Positions 9,201 to 16,827 of a DNA stretch of 64,000 nt are shown one piece after another (the stretch's first letter is position 1; every line of letters begins with the position of its first letter). The notes under the pieces are model-generated. The model had not been told where the DNA came from. It saw only the letters and a program-made list of their open reading frames with translations, and made no database searches. The position numbers were made by a program, and so were the translations under genes. Source of the stretch: Bacteroidia bacterium. Lineage in GTDB: Bacteria > Bacteroidota > Bacteroidia > Bacteroidales > Paludibacteraceae. Where the stretch lies: NCBI GenBank assembly GCA_009929375.1, contig SAAO01000012.1, positions 31,164 to 95,163 on the forward strand, in the 5' to 3' direction.

Positions 9201-10048
9201 TCAATGTCAATGGTCAGTTTGTATTTATTTCCTTCCCAGTTCGTTAATTCAAGTAGCTGTGGTTTAATCAGTCCTTTTTCTTTTACAAACCAACAAAACA
9301 GAGTACGTGCTAATAGCCTGACTAAAAAGTTTTTAGTGTTTTCATTTGCGTCAATATAATTCGGTTTTATGGGTAGCTTAATATTCTGAATGGCATAATA
9401 AAACCAATCTTGTAAATCGCCATAAAACTGGTCGTTCAATGCTTGAACTGAGAATTTTGTTTGCCAAAATTTGTGTAGTTTATTATAAGAATCTACGTTT
9501 TGCCCTGTAATTTTTAAATCTGAAAGAATTTTCAGATGAGCAGCATGTGTCTTTTCAACTACTATATCTTTCAGCATGGTGATTTTTCCAATTTTCTCAC
9601 CATTACGCCATGTTTGCACATAATCTTTGCGTTCGGTTGTTGCAAAGGCAATTTCATTTCCATATTTAAAAACCACAGCCACAGGCATTTTCTTACTTAT
9701 TCGGTTGAATGCGCGTGTGAGCTCGGACAGTTCGCTTCGGGTGGGTTGTTTGCTAAGTTCCAAGGCAAAAACCATCAAACCTTCGTAGCTTTTATCGCTT
9801 TCTTTGATGGCTTCGGTATAAGTGTACGACGAACTATTTTCGGTCTGAAAAACGGCATTATCTACTAAACCAACAAAATAGGTTTTGGTTACGGAGTTGA
9901 AAATCAGATTCTCTTTGTAATATTCCCGAAGGACATCTTTTGCAGGAAGCGATTCGGAAGTATTGGAGTTTAAACGAATACCTAATTGTTCGAAAAAATT
10001 AGTTGTAGCTTCAAAAAGTGTAGCCGTTGAGAACAGAGATAAATTCAT
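6287..10048 (-). CDS. Eco57I-like adenine DNA methylase with specificity domain
   Basis: A 1253-residue protein. SAM-binding motif I is DPACGSGAF (522-528 core) and catalytic motif IV is NPPY (740-743), so it is an N6-adenine methylase of the Eco57I/type IIG kind. The C-terminal 400 residues (KLGDIADVKVGLQTGDND onward) look like a target-recognition region, and the tail is rich in Tyr/Arg (YGLNAEDVEEVENWYARRYP). The first 500 residues lack an obvious PD-(D/E)XK nuclease, unlike true type IIG enzymes. The likely cutting partner is the PLD-helicase encoded five bases upstream, so together they resemble a split type ISP-like or DISARM-like restriction complex. The base composition is visibly more AT-rich than the flanks. 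Confidence 0.88.
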   Translation of the reverse strand: MNLSLFSTATLFEATTNFFEQLGIRLNSNTSESLPAKDVLREYYKENLIFNSVTKTYFVGLVDNAVFQTENSSSYTYTEAIKESDKSYEGLMVFALELSKQPTRSELSELTRAFNRISKKMPVAVVFKYGNEIAFATTERKDYVQTWRNGEKIGKITMLKDIVVEKTHAAHLKILSDLKITGQNVDSYNKLHKFWQTKFSVQALNDQFYGDLQDWFYYAIQNIKLPIKPNYIDANENTKNFLVRLLARTLFCWFVKEKGLIKPQLLELTNWEGNKYKLTIDIDEANFLKSNSYYRGVLQNIFFNALNQKDKKSMKDFGWKKYLHPELDIEWFTQIPYLNGGIFDKLDEDNAKESIEDAVINIPNFLFYGIEIDEVVTTGRGARAKTEVQSVEHKGLNGILKSYKFTLDENTPFEEDIALDPEMLGLVFENLLAELDPNLDESTIKSIRKLTGSYYTPRKNIFEMVNDSLFLYLVKYITDKYPTLTNIRKQVSDLVYFNILHTDNKLFCKAIVNGLDKFKMLDPACGSGAFPMGMLHRMVDILKMVDPHNELWIELKLNNVDVAQRTEFKKVLSTHLDDYGRKLGIIRDSIYGIDIQPMAVQITKLRFFISLLIDQKTENGITPMPNIETKIICADSLKSTKPDMFSDAYIEQLTEARAKYYQPDISHEERETIANEIIEILDAAFPNFSFQITGKRVSGQNKELLRHWFTHSTLAAPFFNVDFFFPELKEHGGFDCVMGNPPYGGMKISDDVCTSLMVQSKDPYGAFIARFLSNFETPTPLKPGGILAFIVSDTFMTIKSHLPLRKLLMQNYVHKMIRVHPDTFRATVNTVIMIAERNTQREMDDNHICLMADMTNISIHDNYDRFVEILNQTKIAENAPDISNAEYAIYRYPQSLIRTNSNLPFFVASPKLFALMNDGNDPTNKPMKEIKEIGGKQVDVRTITLNGKEIEVVKLGDIADVKVGLQTGDNDSYLFQNPEMRGNYRSIDDYSEFLMTQDDLITIRDDEKLRNEIINKGISRTNKKSNRYFEGRYIIPYDKGGESDSNAGWLPNYYVEAQYFLDWSEKCADALINEKLLFENSTKPYPRNKPYYFLKGISFSDTGEYSPTYRLNFSSVFDQKGSTIISKIESEILLGILSSKLCKFFMRTIINHTVSSHVDCQKELSITIRLTKLNKLVEIIISKQQSNPRYDYASHEQIEIDKLVYEAYGLNAEDVEEVENWYARRYPKLSAAQKANLRALGKSDDYLELYGLR

Positions 10049-10053
10049 AAGTT

Positions 10054-13000
10054 TTACTTGTTAGAGATTACAAACCAATTGATTAAATCGAAATTATCTT
10101 TTTTGTATTTATCTTCGAGTTTTTTCTGTGTAGGCGAAATTTTTTGAGGAGGCAATGTTCCTGAGAATAAATCCTGTATTTGATTTACCGAAACGGGTGC
10201 AGCCTGATTTTCGACCCATTGACTTACTGAGTTGGCTATTTTGCTTAAAATAACCGAGTCGCCTTGTTCAATATTTCGAGGCACAAAGCGTGTTTCGGCT
10301 TTGTGCCATTTAAGAAAAGCAAGAATTTCCTGATTGTTGTTCAGCACCAATTCCTTTTTGCAGGAATCGTTATAGCAGTTATGTATCAAATGAATTTCAT
10401 CATACACATGATTTTTAGCTTCGTCGGGGCGACGAGGATAACCCAAAACAGCGATGACACTTTCGGGCATTTCGCGCCATTTTTTATTCGGGCGGAACTT
10501 AAAACCAGAATAAACGCCATTAGGTATTTTCTGAAAGAATTCTTCGTTCTTTTTGAAAAACTCAAATAATTCCTGTCGGAATTGCTCTAACGATAAATCA
10601 TTAAGCCCTAGTGTTTCGTCGCTGGTTTCTAAATCGTCCCACGTAATTTGCAGTTGTTGCAGCATCTTTTGAGCTTGTTTGGGCAGTAATGGATTTTCTT
10701 CCACCATGCGTTCAAATTCGGGCGTTAGTTTATCGTCCAACTCCGTACCAACCACACTCATCAACGCCATTCGGTTTTCTACTCTCGATTTTAAGCGCAG
10801 GTAATCTTCGTAGTTTTTCCCCGGCCAAAAGTTAATGCCTTTTATTATTTTGTTGGGTGAACCCAAGCGGTCGATACGCCCCATGCGCTGAATAAGTCGA
10901 ACCGGATTCCAATGTATGTCGTAATTTACTACCGTGTCGCAATCCTGCAAGTTTTGACCCTCGCTCAAACAATCGGTAGCAATCAGAATATCAATAGGTT
11001 GGTCAATCTTTTTGAAAGTGGTTTTGTCGTATTTTTGTACAAGTTCCAACCATTTTTCATACGACACTTTCCAACGTTCTCCATTTTTGTACTCGTTGCC
11101 CAAATTGGCTTGCGTGTACATCCAACTCCAATCTTTTTCGTTGTAGAGTTTAGTGAAAGGTGCAAATCGCTCCAATATCGGTTCAAACTTATTGCCAATA
11201 TAGCCATCGTTCGTTTGGCTTATCGAACCCGAAACAAAAGCCACATTCCGGAATCCTTTGTTATTTAATTCGTCGTAAAGAAACTGGGCAGTGTCTTTAA
11301 ATACGGTGAAAACCAATATCTTTTTGTTCTTTGATTTTTGCTTGGCTTGAATATGTTCTATCAGTTTATCTAACTTTTCATCGGTTGCATTTCCGGCTCT
11401 GTATGCTGTTTCGTATTGTTCCAGATTTACTTGTAGCTTTTTCAGTTTTACTACATCAGCTTCCAAGTGTTTACGAAATACATCAATATTGGTAATGGCA
11501 GAAAGTGATATTGGATTCTTTTTGCCCAATGTAATAGGTTGTATTTCTGCTTCGTTGTTTTCGGCAGCAGTTTCTTCTAATTCGTCCTGTTCATCTTCGG
11601 TAAACTCTTCTTCAAGTTCGGCATCTTCTTTCAATCGAATAAAAGTATCTACTTTGTTAAGTGCATTAATATGATGATTCAAGATGTTTTCTACTGTTAC
11701 TTTAAACGAAAACCAACTGGATTCCAATCGTTTCATCAACAGCATATACATCATTTTTACCAAAAACTTTTCGCGTTGTTTGGGGTTTTCCAATACACTT
11801 TCTACTTTTAGGTCTTTAATGTATTCCGATGGGCGATAGGCAGTTAAGTTTACACGCAAGGCATTTAAAATATCATCGAACGATTTTAAATCTCCAAAAT
11901 TTTCGGGTGCTACATATTCGTTTATTGGGTCGGCTTTTCGGGGGAAGTTCATTTCGCCAAATTCGCCTTCAATCAGCTTTCGGGTTCGAGCAACTATTAA
12001 TGCATCAGTTAGTTTCTCAAATTTTGCAGGGAGTTTATTTATAAAGTCTGCAATTTTACGGTCGCTGGTAGCCGACCATTCACCAAAGTCCTTTTGTGCA
12101 GTTCGAAATACATTTTCGAGACTCTCAATTTCTAATTCCGAATCTTTAAAACCATCATCCAAACCCTTTGTCATCAATTTAAACTGATTACGAATGTCCA
12201 TCAGTTTGTTATTGATAGGCGTAGCCGATAATTGCAATACTTTTATGTCACGGTTTTTTCGCTCGGGCAACAACACTTTTTCCACCAAAAACTTGTATCG
12301 CGACGATTTGTCGTTGCGTAAGTTATGGCTTTCGTCAATTACAATCAGTAGTTTTTGTTTGCGTTGTATTCGGCCCAAACTAAAGTCCGGATAATTTGAA
12401 GTGAGCCTTTCGTCCTGTAAATCGGTGTGATTGCGTACAAAATATTCCAATTCATCATTGTCGAAACGGGAACCGCTATGTGCACGGTATTGCTCCCAGT
12501 TATTGCGAAGTTTTTTAGGACAAAACAGGATTACGGTATATCCTTTTATTTCGAAATACTTCATTACAGCCAATGCAGTCCATGTTTTACCCAAACCTAC
12601 AGCATCGGCAAGTATCGCTCCATTAAACTTTTGAAGCATCTTAATCAGACTGATTGCTCCTTTTTGTTGATAAGGAAAAAGCGTTTTGTAAATATCAGTT
12701 TCTTCTAAGTGAGCAATTTCACGCTTGAACTCGGCATCGGTCGAGAGCGAAAGTAAATCATCTTTGAAAAGTTCGTACAAAACCTTGTAATACAAATCGA
12801 TAGGTTCCCAAGGCTTCCATAAGTTGGTAATGAGTTCAATTAAATGCTGTTTTACATCAACTCTTGTTTTGTCGGGCAATTCAATTTTATCTTCGGCAAC
12901 TTTATCCCATTGATTTTTGAACCACTTTTTTAGCTCTTTAAACTCATTGTCGTTGCCGGTTGTGGCGGTATTTAATTCAATATTACTACTTTCTTTTAAA

Positions 13001-13431
13001 CCTAAACCAGCATCAGTGAGATTGGAACTTCCAATAATTTCGTAATTTTTACGTGCATCCTTATCGGTATAAATATAGGCTTTGGCATGACAAAAATTTC
13101 GTTGCGTTGATTTCACAGCAACTTTTTCTTGTTGTAAAAATTCTACTGCTTTGAGAGCTGAATTACTTAACGATAGCGTACTTTCAATACCCGCATCGCC
13201 ATTTAGTAAATCAACTACACGGTTCAATTGATTTTCATCCTGCATTAAATTTCCCAAAATCATACGGAATTTCTCAGCCTGATTCATTTCTTCGTGCATT
13301 AACGCAAGCGCATGCACCGAGAAAAATCCGGTAACTAAATCTAATTCACCCTTTTCGGTGTAATTTTTCAGAAAATCGAATACTTTGTAGTATTCACTGT
13401 CTTCCGTTTTGGTTTTGTTGTCAAGCAGCAT
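10054..13431 (-). CDS. PLD-nuclease/SNF2-type helicase fusion
   Basis: A 1125-residue protein. The N-terminal phospholipase-D-like nuclease domain (about 1-170) carries His115-x-Lys117 and GSSN at 134-137, a single HKD motif, so dimerisation would be needed for cutting. A superfamily 2 SNF2-like helicase follows: Walker A DAVGLGKTW (about 275-283), motif II DESH (366-369), and an insert rich in acidic residues (ELEEEFTEDEQDELEE). Helicase part two has LVFTVFKDTAQ, TDCLSEGQNLQ and motif VI RLIQRMGRIDRLG. The C-terminal 200 residues have no family I recognise. It presumably moves along DNA and cuts it under control of the methylase it is co-transcribed with. DISARM encodes PLD (DrmC) and SNF2 (DrmD) functions separately. 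Confidence 0.88.
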   Translation of the reverse strand: MLLDNKTKTEDSEYYKVFDFLKNYTEKGELDLVTGFFSVHALALMHEEMNQAEKFRMILGNLMQDENQLNRVVDLLNGDAGIESTLSLSNSALKAVEFLQQEKVAVKSTQRNFCHAKAYIYTDKDARKNYEIIGSSNLTDAGLGLKESSNIELNTATTGNDNEFKELKKWFKNQWDKVAEDKIELPDKTRVDVKQHLIELITNLWKPWEPIDLYYKVLYELFKDDLLSLSTDAEFKREIAHLEETDIYKTLFPYQQKGAISLIKMLQKFNGAILADAVGLGKTWTALAVMKYFEIKGYTVILFCPKKLRNNWEQYRAHSGSRFDNDELEYFVRNHTDLQDERLTSNYPDFSLGRIQRKQKLLIVIDESHNLRNDKSSRYKFLVEKVLLPERKNRDIKVLQLSATPINNKLMDIRNQFKLMTKGLDDGFKDSELEIESLENVFRTAQKDFGEWSATSDRKIADFINKLPAKFEKLTDALIVARTRKLIEGEFGEMNFPRKADPINEYVAPENFGDLKSFDDILNALRVNLTAYRPSEYIKDLKVESVLENPKQREKFLVKMMYMLLMKRLESSWFSFKVTVENILNHHINALNKVDTFIRLKEDAELEEEFTEDEQDELEETAAENNEAEIQPITLGKKNPISLSAITNIDVFRKHLEADVVKLKKLQVNLEQYETAYRAGNATDEKLDKLIEHIQAKQKSKNKKILVFTVFKDTAQFLYDELNNKGFRNVAFVSGSISQTNDGYIGNKFEPILERFAPFTKLYNEKDWSWMYTQANLGNEYKNGERWKVSYEKWLELVQKYDKTTFKKIDQPIDILIATDCLSEGQNLQDCDTVVNYDIHWNPVRLIQRMGRIDRLGSPNKIIKGINFWPGKNYEDYLRLKSRVENRMALMSVVGTELDDKLTPEFERMVEENPLLPKQAQKMLQQLQITWDDLETSDETLGLNDLSLEQFRQELFEFFKKNEEFFQKIPNGVYSGFKFRPNKKWREMPESVIAVLGYPRRPDEAKNHVYDEIHLIHNCYNDSCKKELVLNNNQEILAFLKWHKAETRFVPRNIEQGDSVILSKIANSVSQWVENQAAPVSVNQIQDLFSGTLPPQKISPTQKKLEDKYKKDNFDLINWFVISNK

Positions 13432-13456
13432 AAATTCTTAGTATTAATGATTTCTT

Positions 13457-15433
13457 TTAATTCCCCCCATTTCTCACACCCCTTGCCAGCAGATATTCTT
13501 CGTGGTAGGGCAGTTGTAGTTGCATAAGTACTTCGGGTAAGGCTATAGCAAAGCTCACGTAGTAGTAGGCAAGTATTTGGTAGCCGCTGAATGTTTTGTT
13601 GGGTATCGTTTTTAGTTTGTAGCCTGTGAATTCAGGGTCGTAGCCTTTGGTGCCTTGTTGTGCTATGTCGAAAGCTATTTTTTTGATTTCCTCAGTTGGC
13701 ATTCCTTCAAAATACTCTAAGGCTTCGACCATAAATACTACTACTTCGGGGTTTGTGCCTTTTTCTTTTTGATTTTTCAGGAATATTTTTGTTTCGGCTT
13801 CCGGGTCAATAGTTTCATCGTTTGTTATTCCCAAAAACTTTTCGAACACATTCAGTAACTCCTGTTGTTTGCTGTCTTTTGAGCGATGTGCATTTTCGTC
13901 AACAAGTTCAAAATAATCGCTCAACTGCAAATCATCTGCCCAATGTTGCACCAACTCATATTCTTCAGCCGGTTCTTTATCATCTTTGTATTGGAGATAT
14001 TCTTCGAAAAAAGAGGTGGCTTGTTTTAACTCTGCGGTTGTGGGTTTAAATTCGCTCACTAAGTCAATTCCAAACAATTCCCGGAACTGCATGGCGTTAA
14101 CCATGCTATATATTTTATTTTTTGATACAATTTCTTTTGGGGTAACTTCGGTTACTTTTTGGTCGGTTACCGACTGTATAGCTTCCATTAGTAAATTGTA
14201 AGCAGAAATAAACTGATAAGGTTGCAGTTCCTGAAAATCGGTGTACAACATGTTTTCAACAAATAAATCGATGGGCGTATTATACACTAATAAATTCACG
14301 CCATCGAAAAGTCCGTTAATGTAGTTTGTAATCTGATTTTCGGGCACTCCCATCCGCTTCAATTTCTGAACGGTGGGTTGCGTCCATTTGTCGAATGCAT
14401 TTCTGTGCTTCGAATGCGAAACGAAAAGTTTGTTTACATCACTGTTTCGGGCATCAATAACCAATTTGAGATGCACCAATTCATGCATTATCAAATGTTC
14501 GATAGCCGGATAGTTTGGTTTAAATTTTACAGTGTGTTTTGTGGTATGGTAGTTTTCTGCAAATTCAAATTTTGCAGCAGTTAATATTTCTGCATCGGGT
14601 ATTATTTCAATTTCCTTTCCGCACTCAATTTCAAGTTGTCGGCGATATTTCCTGTATGTTTTCTTTCCGGTATCGGTCGAAATAATATTTCGAGCAACAG
14701 AAAATGCCTGTCGAATGGAGTTATTGTATAGCTGATCTTTTACTTTGTTCAGTCTTATAGCTTGTACAGTACTGTAAAATGCCGATTGTAAATCATTTTC
14801 AATTTCAGCAATCATTCCCAATGCAAAATGTGTATTGGGGTAGTTGCTATTAATTTTCATTGCCTCCCCAAAGTATTTTTTTGCTTCAGCAATTTTCCCC
14901 TGCTGCATTAAGTTTGCGCCGATATTATTGAGTGATATATTATCGTTCGGGTTGTTTTTTTGCGCCTGGTCATAATACTTCATTGCTGTTGTAATATCAT
15001 CCCTGAATTTTGCAAATATATTACCCATCATAAGCAGTGCCCACGCATTTTTGGGGTTCCAGCGCAAAGCATCAATCAGGCAATTTATAGCCTCATCCTG
15101 GTCGCCTTCATCCGATAGAATTTGCCCCATTATGCGATGATATTCCGAATTTGTAGGGTTTTCAGCTATAAGCTTCGTAAGGATAGGTTTCGCATCTTTG
15201 TAGTTGCCTTTCTCGCAAAGCGAAATGACACGTTGGTAATCTGTTTCGTGTCGTTGAATGGTGTTTATATCAATTTCAACAACTATCAGGTCGTTGTCAA
15301 TTGTAACTTTAGGTTTGAATTGATTGTAGGTGTAATAATCAGATAATGTTTTGATTATGTGATTATCGTCGCTGTTGGTAAGCTCGGGGAATAAAGTATA
15401 TAGGAAGTCTTCCTTCGGAAAAATGATTTTCAT
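13457..15433 (-). CDS. TPR protein with zinc-metallopeptidase motif
   Basis: A 658-residue cytoplasmic protein (no signal peptide, no membrane segments), first gene of the island operon. Residues 1-65 are unassigned. About four tetratricopeptide repeats fill roughly 65-235 (SEYHRIMGQIL, KNAWALLMMGNIF, DNISLNNIGANLMQQGK, PNTHFALGMIAE). A metallopeptidase-like part follows, with HELVH at 317-321 and a possible third ligand at Glu393 (LFVENMLY). The rest (about 400-658) is helical and unassigned. The stop lies 25 bases before the helicase start. A TPR-peptidase is not a normal restriction subunit; it could be a sensor or an effector. Proteolytic activity is inferred from HExxH only. Confidence 0.82.
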   Translation of the reverse strand: MKIIFPKEDFLYTLFPELTNSDDNHIIKTLSDYYTYNQFKPKVTIDNDLIVVEIDINTIQRHETDYQRVISLCEKGNYKDAKPILTKLIAENPTNSEYHRIMGQILSDEGDQDEAINCLIDALRWNPKNAWALLMMGNIFAKFRDDITTAMKYYDQAQKNNPNDNISLNNIGANLMQQGKIAEAKKYFGEAMKINSNYPNTHFALGMIAEIENDLQSAFYSTVQAIRLNKVKDQLYNNSIRQAFSVARNIISTDTGKKTYRKYRRQLEIECGKEIEIIPDAEILTAAKFEFAENYHTTKHTVKFKPNYPAIEHLIMHELVHLKLVIDARNSDVNKLFVSHSKHRNAFDKWTQPTVQKLKRMGVPENQITNYINGLFDGVNLLVYNTPIDLFVENMLYTDFQELQPYQFISAYNLLMEAIQSVTDQKVTEVTPKEIVSKNKIYSMVNAMQFRELFGIDLVSEFKPTTAELKQATSFFEEYLQYKDDKEPAEEYELVQHWADDLQLSDYFELVDENAHRSKDSKQQELLNVFEKFLGITNDETIDPEAETKIFLKNQKEKGTNPEVVVFMVEALEYFEGMPTEEIKKIAFDIAQQGTKGYDPEFTGYKLKTIPNKTFSGYQILAYYYVSFAIALPEVLMQLQLPYHEEYLLARGVRNGGN

Positions 15434-15514
15434 TGGCTTTAGCTTACGCTTTCAGCCATTGGTCAGATAAGATAAAACTTCACGGCATAAAAAAAGCGTG
15501 AGTCTTGTCTTATC
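15431..15514. repeat. Two hairpins at the start of the TPR-peptidase operon
   Basis: Hairpin one (about 15431-15462) overlaps the start codon of the TPR-peptidase gene: ATTGGCT...AGCCATT with a short loop. Hairpin two (15466-15514) has outer arms GATAAGA/TCTTATC and inner arms ACTTCACG/GCGTGAGT around an A-rich loop. They lie in the untranslated leader of the operon and could affect translation or be remnants of a mobile palindrome. Confidence 0.6.
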
Positions 15515-15515
15515 C

Positions 15516-15646
15516 GCCACCAAGCCCCTCGCAAAGGCTACGCCAAAAGATAAGTCAAAATGACCCACGCCGTTTGGGGCGTGAGCATTTTGCTTAATCA
15601 TTCTTTTTGGCGTTCGCTTTAAGAAATTTGCGAGGTTTCTGGTGGC
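15516..15646. repeat. 131-base imperfect palindrome
   Basis: Nested arms pair along nearly the whole length: GCCACCA/TGGTGGC, CCTCGCAAA/TTTGCGAGG, ACGCCAAAAGA/TCTTTTTGGCGT, AAAATG/CATTTT and CACGCC/GGCGTG around a loop of about six bases. This is too long for a terminator. It fits a miniature inverted-repeat element or a folded mobile DNA end. It sits directly upstream of the island operon. Confidence 0.7.
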
Positions 15647-15675
15647 GCGAACAATAGCAGAATGCTATTTATTTA
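15633..15675. repeat. Direct repeat copy 1, with AATAGCA hairpin
   Basis: Shares GGTTTCTG and a run of about 25 bases with copy 2 at 15976. The core AATAGCA-GAA-TGCTATT is a perfect 7-base-stem hairpin, similar in design to the short palindromes at 6069-6282 though different in sequence. Confidence 0.7.
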
Positions 15676-15740
15676 ATATGTTTTGAAAAATTCAGTTTGT
15701 AATCTATAATCTTTATTTTTTATTCGTTTTTTATGATAGA

Positions 15741-15758
15741 GACGCAATGTATTGCGTC
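15741..15758. repeat. 18-base perfect palindrome
   Basis: GACGCAAT-GT-ATTGCGTC is self-complementary except for the central two bases. It has no gene next to it and stands alone here; it resembles a dispersed repeat unit rather than a terminator (no T-run). Confidence 0.6.
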
Positions 15759-15975
15759 AGTACGTTAATGTAATTTATTTTTGTTTTATATTCAGCCTTA
15801 GGTTCGCTGGCAAATTTGCTTTGAAACTTTGCCAATTCGTACAAATATTCAGGAGCAAAGTCGGCAGCATTTTTTCTGTTACTTATATACTATGTAAAAG
15901 TCTTTTAAAAAAAACTTTGCCTTTAAGTGGTACAGATATACTTCCATTCATTTATCAAATTATATTTATTCTTTA

Positions 15976-16018
15976 AGGTTTCTGTTAAGCGAACAATAGC
16001 AGAATGCTATTTAATTAA
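15976..16018. repeat. Direct repeat copy 2, with AATAGCA hairpin
   Basis: Second copy of the element at 15633-15675, same orientation, about 340 bases away. The match is GGTTTCTG, a short divergent spacer, then identity through the AATAGCA-GAA-TGCTATT hairpin and the following T/A run. Confidence 0.7.
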
Positions 16019-16269
16019 TCTATTGAGAAATACTTGTCCGTTTTTAAGCAAAGAGGCATGTTCCTTGTGCGAATTTTTGAAGCTATTATATTCTCCACCC
16101 CTTACAGTTGCAATCGCAAATATACAAAAAATTAAGATGGGAAAATCGAAGCCTTGTGTTTTTTTTTACAAAAAAAAACATCAAGAGCTTTTTGGGAAAA
16201 CGTCTTGACATTATAACTAAAACATCGGGAAGTTTTAGCCAAATCATCGGGAGGAATTTGAGCACACTA
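16019..16269. other. Upstream part of the gene-free region before the island operon
   Basis: No coding potential beyond short shadow frames. On the minus strand TATATTTG (+ 16117-16124) is the only good -7 box I find upstream of the TPR-peptidase gene, but it lacks a clear TTG box. If used, it gives a leader of roughly 680 bases that contains all the repeats at 15431-16018. A long A-tract is at about 16169-16188. Confidence 0.35.
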
Positions 16270-16319
16270 AACAAAAAAAGAGCACCTGTCGGTGCTAACT
16301 AAACAACTGACAGGTGCCT
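16270..16319 (-). terminator. Terminator of the HU-like gene
   Basis: On the minus strand GCACCTGTC and GACAGGTGC (+ 16309-16317 and 16282-16290) form a 9-base stem followed by a run of T (A-run at 16272-16279 on +). It lies about 50 bases after the HU-like stop codon. Part of one arm can alternatively pair locally (AGCACC/GGTGCT). Confidence 0.8.
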
Positions 16320-16369
16320 TAAAAAAACTAATACGGTATTTTTTTTTGCAGTGACCGAAAACTGCTGCG

Positions 16370-16756
16370 TCACTGTTTCGAAGCAACGCTGAACTTCAAC
16401 TGCTTGAGACCCGACTGAATGCGTGGCCCCGGCCGAAAGAGTACACGGGTACGTCGTACCTGTGTGCGGGTTGCTTCGGCTTCTGTATCGACTCCTTCGC
16501 TGTTTATCGACAGCTGGAACGACCCGAAACTACCAAAACGAATGATTTTGCCGTCCATCAGGTGTGCCGTCATTTCGCGTGTCAGCGCACTTAACACAGC
16601 CAAAACATCCGTTTCGGTAAGTGTACACTTTTCCGAGATTAATTCTGACATAGTGTCAAGGGTAATCTCACCCGAGCTTTTTGTACTCACGTAGTATTTA
16701 CGTGGCGCGTTCAAATCCTTAGGATTCGCACGCTGTACGATTGATAAATTAATCAT
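16370..16756 (-). CDS. HU/IHF-like DNA-binding protein (Bacteroidota type)
   Basis: A 128-residue histone-like protein that would bend and compact DNA. The HU fold is visible from residue 18 on: a helical dimerisation part (TLDTMSELISEKCTLTETDVLAVLSALTREMTAHLMDGKIIRFGSFGSFQLS), then the basic arm TRTQVRRTRVLFRPGPRIQSGLKQLKF. I start at MINLSIVQRANP; an upstream in-frame ATG at 16792 falls within the leader. It is a longer variant than the 90-residue housekeeping HU. The gene has its own promoter with an inverted repeat over the start region and its own terminator. It lies at the island boundary, and many such variants are linked to mobile DNA or surface loci. Confidence 0.85.
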   Translation of the reverse strand: MINLSIVQRANPKDLNAPRKYYVSTKSSGEITLDTMSELISEKCTLTETDVLAVLSALTREMTAHLMDGKIIRFGSFGSFQLSINSEGVDTEAEATRTQVRRTRVLFRPGPRIQSGLKQLKFSVASKQ

Positions 16757-16761
16757 AAAAA

Positions 16762-16801
16762 ATTTGCAGTGAGGGATGGTTAGTCTCACCACACTGCAAA
16801 T
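16762..16801. promoter_or_regulatory. Inverted repeat over the HU promoter and leader
   Basis: ATTTGCAGTG...CACTGCAAAT form a perfect 10-base inverted repeat separated by 20 bases. One arm overlaps the -7 box, the other ends a few bases before the ATG. It could be a protein operator (autoregulation) or an RNA hairpin in the leader. Confidence 0.6.
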
Positions 16802-16827
16802 GTATAGAAATAATTTATATTATACAA
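16797..16827 (-). promoter_or_regulatory. HU-like gene promoter
   Basis: On the minus strand TTG (+ 16825-16827), a 20-base spacer, and TACATTTG (+ 16797-16804). It matches the Bacteroidota consensus exactly and supports the downstream start at 16756. Confidence 0.75.

Noticed and set aside
15434..16369. tRNA or other structural RNA gene in the long gene-free region
   Set aside because: No cloverleaf with T-loop GTTCRA and acceptor stem could be formed; the folding there comes from simple inverted repeats.
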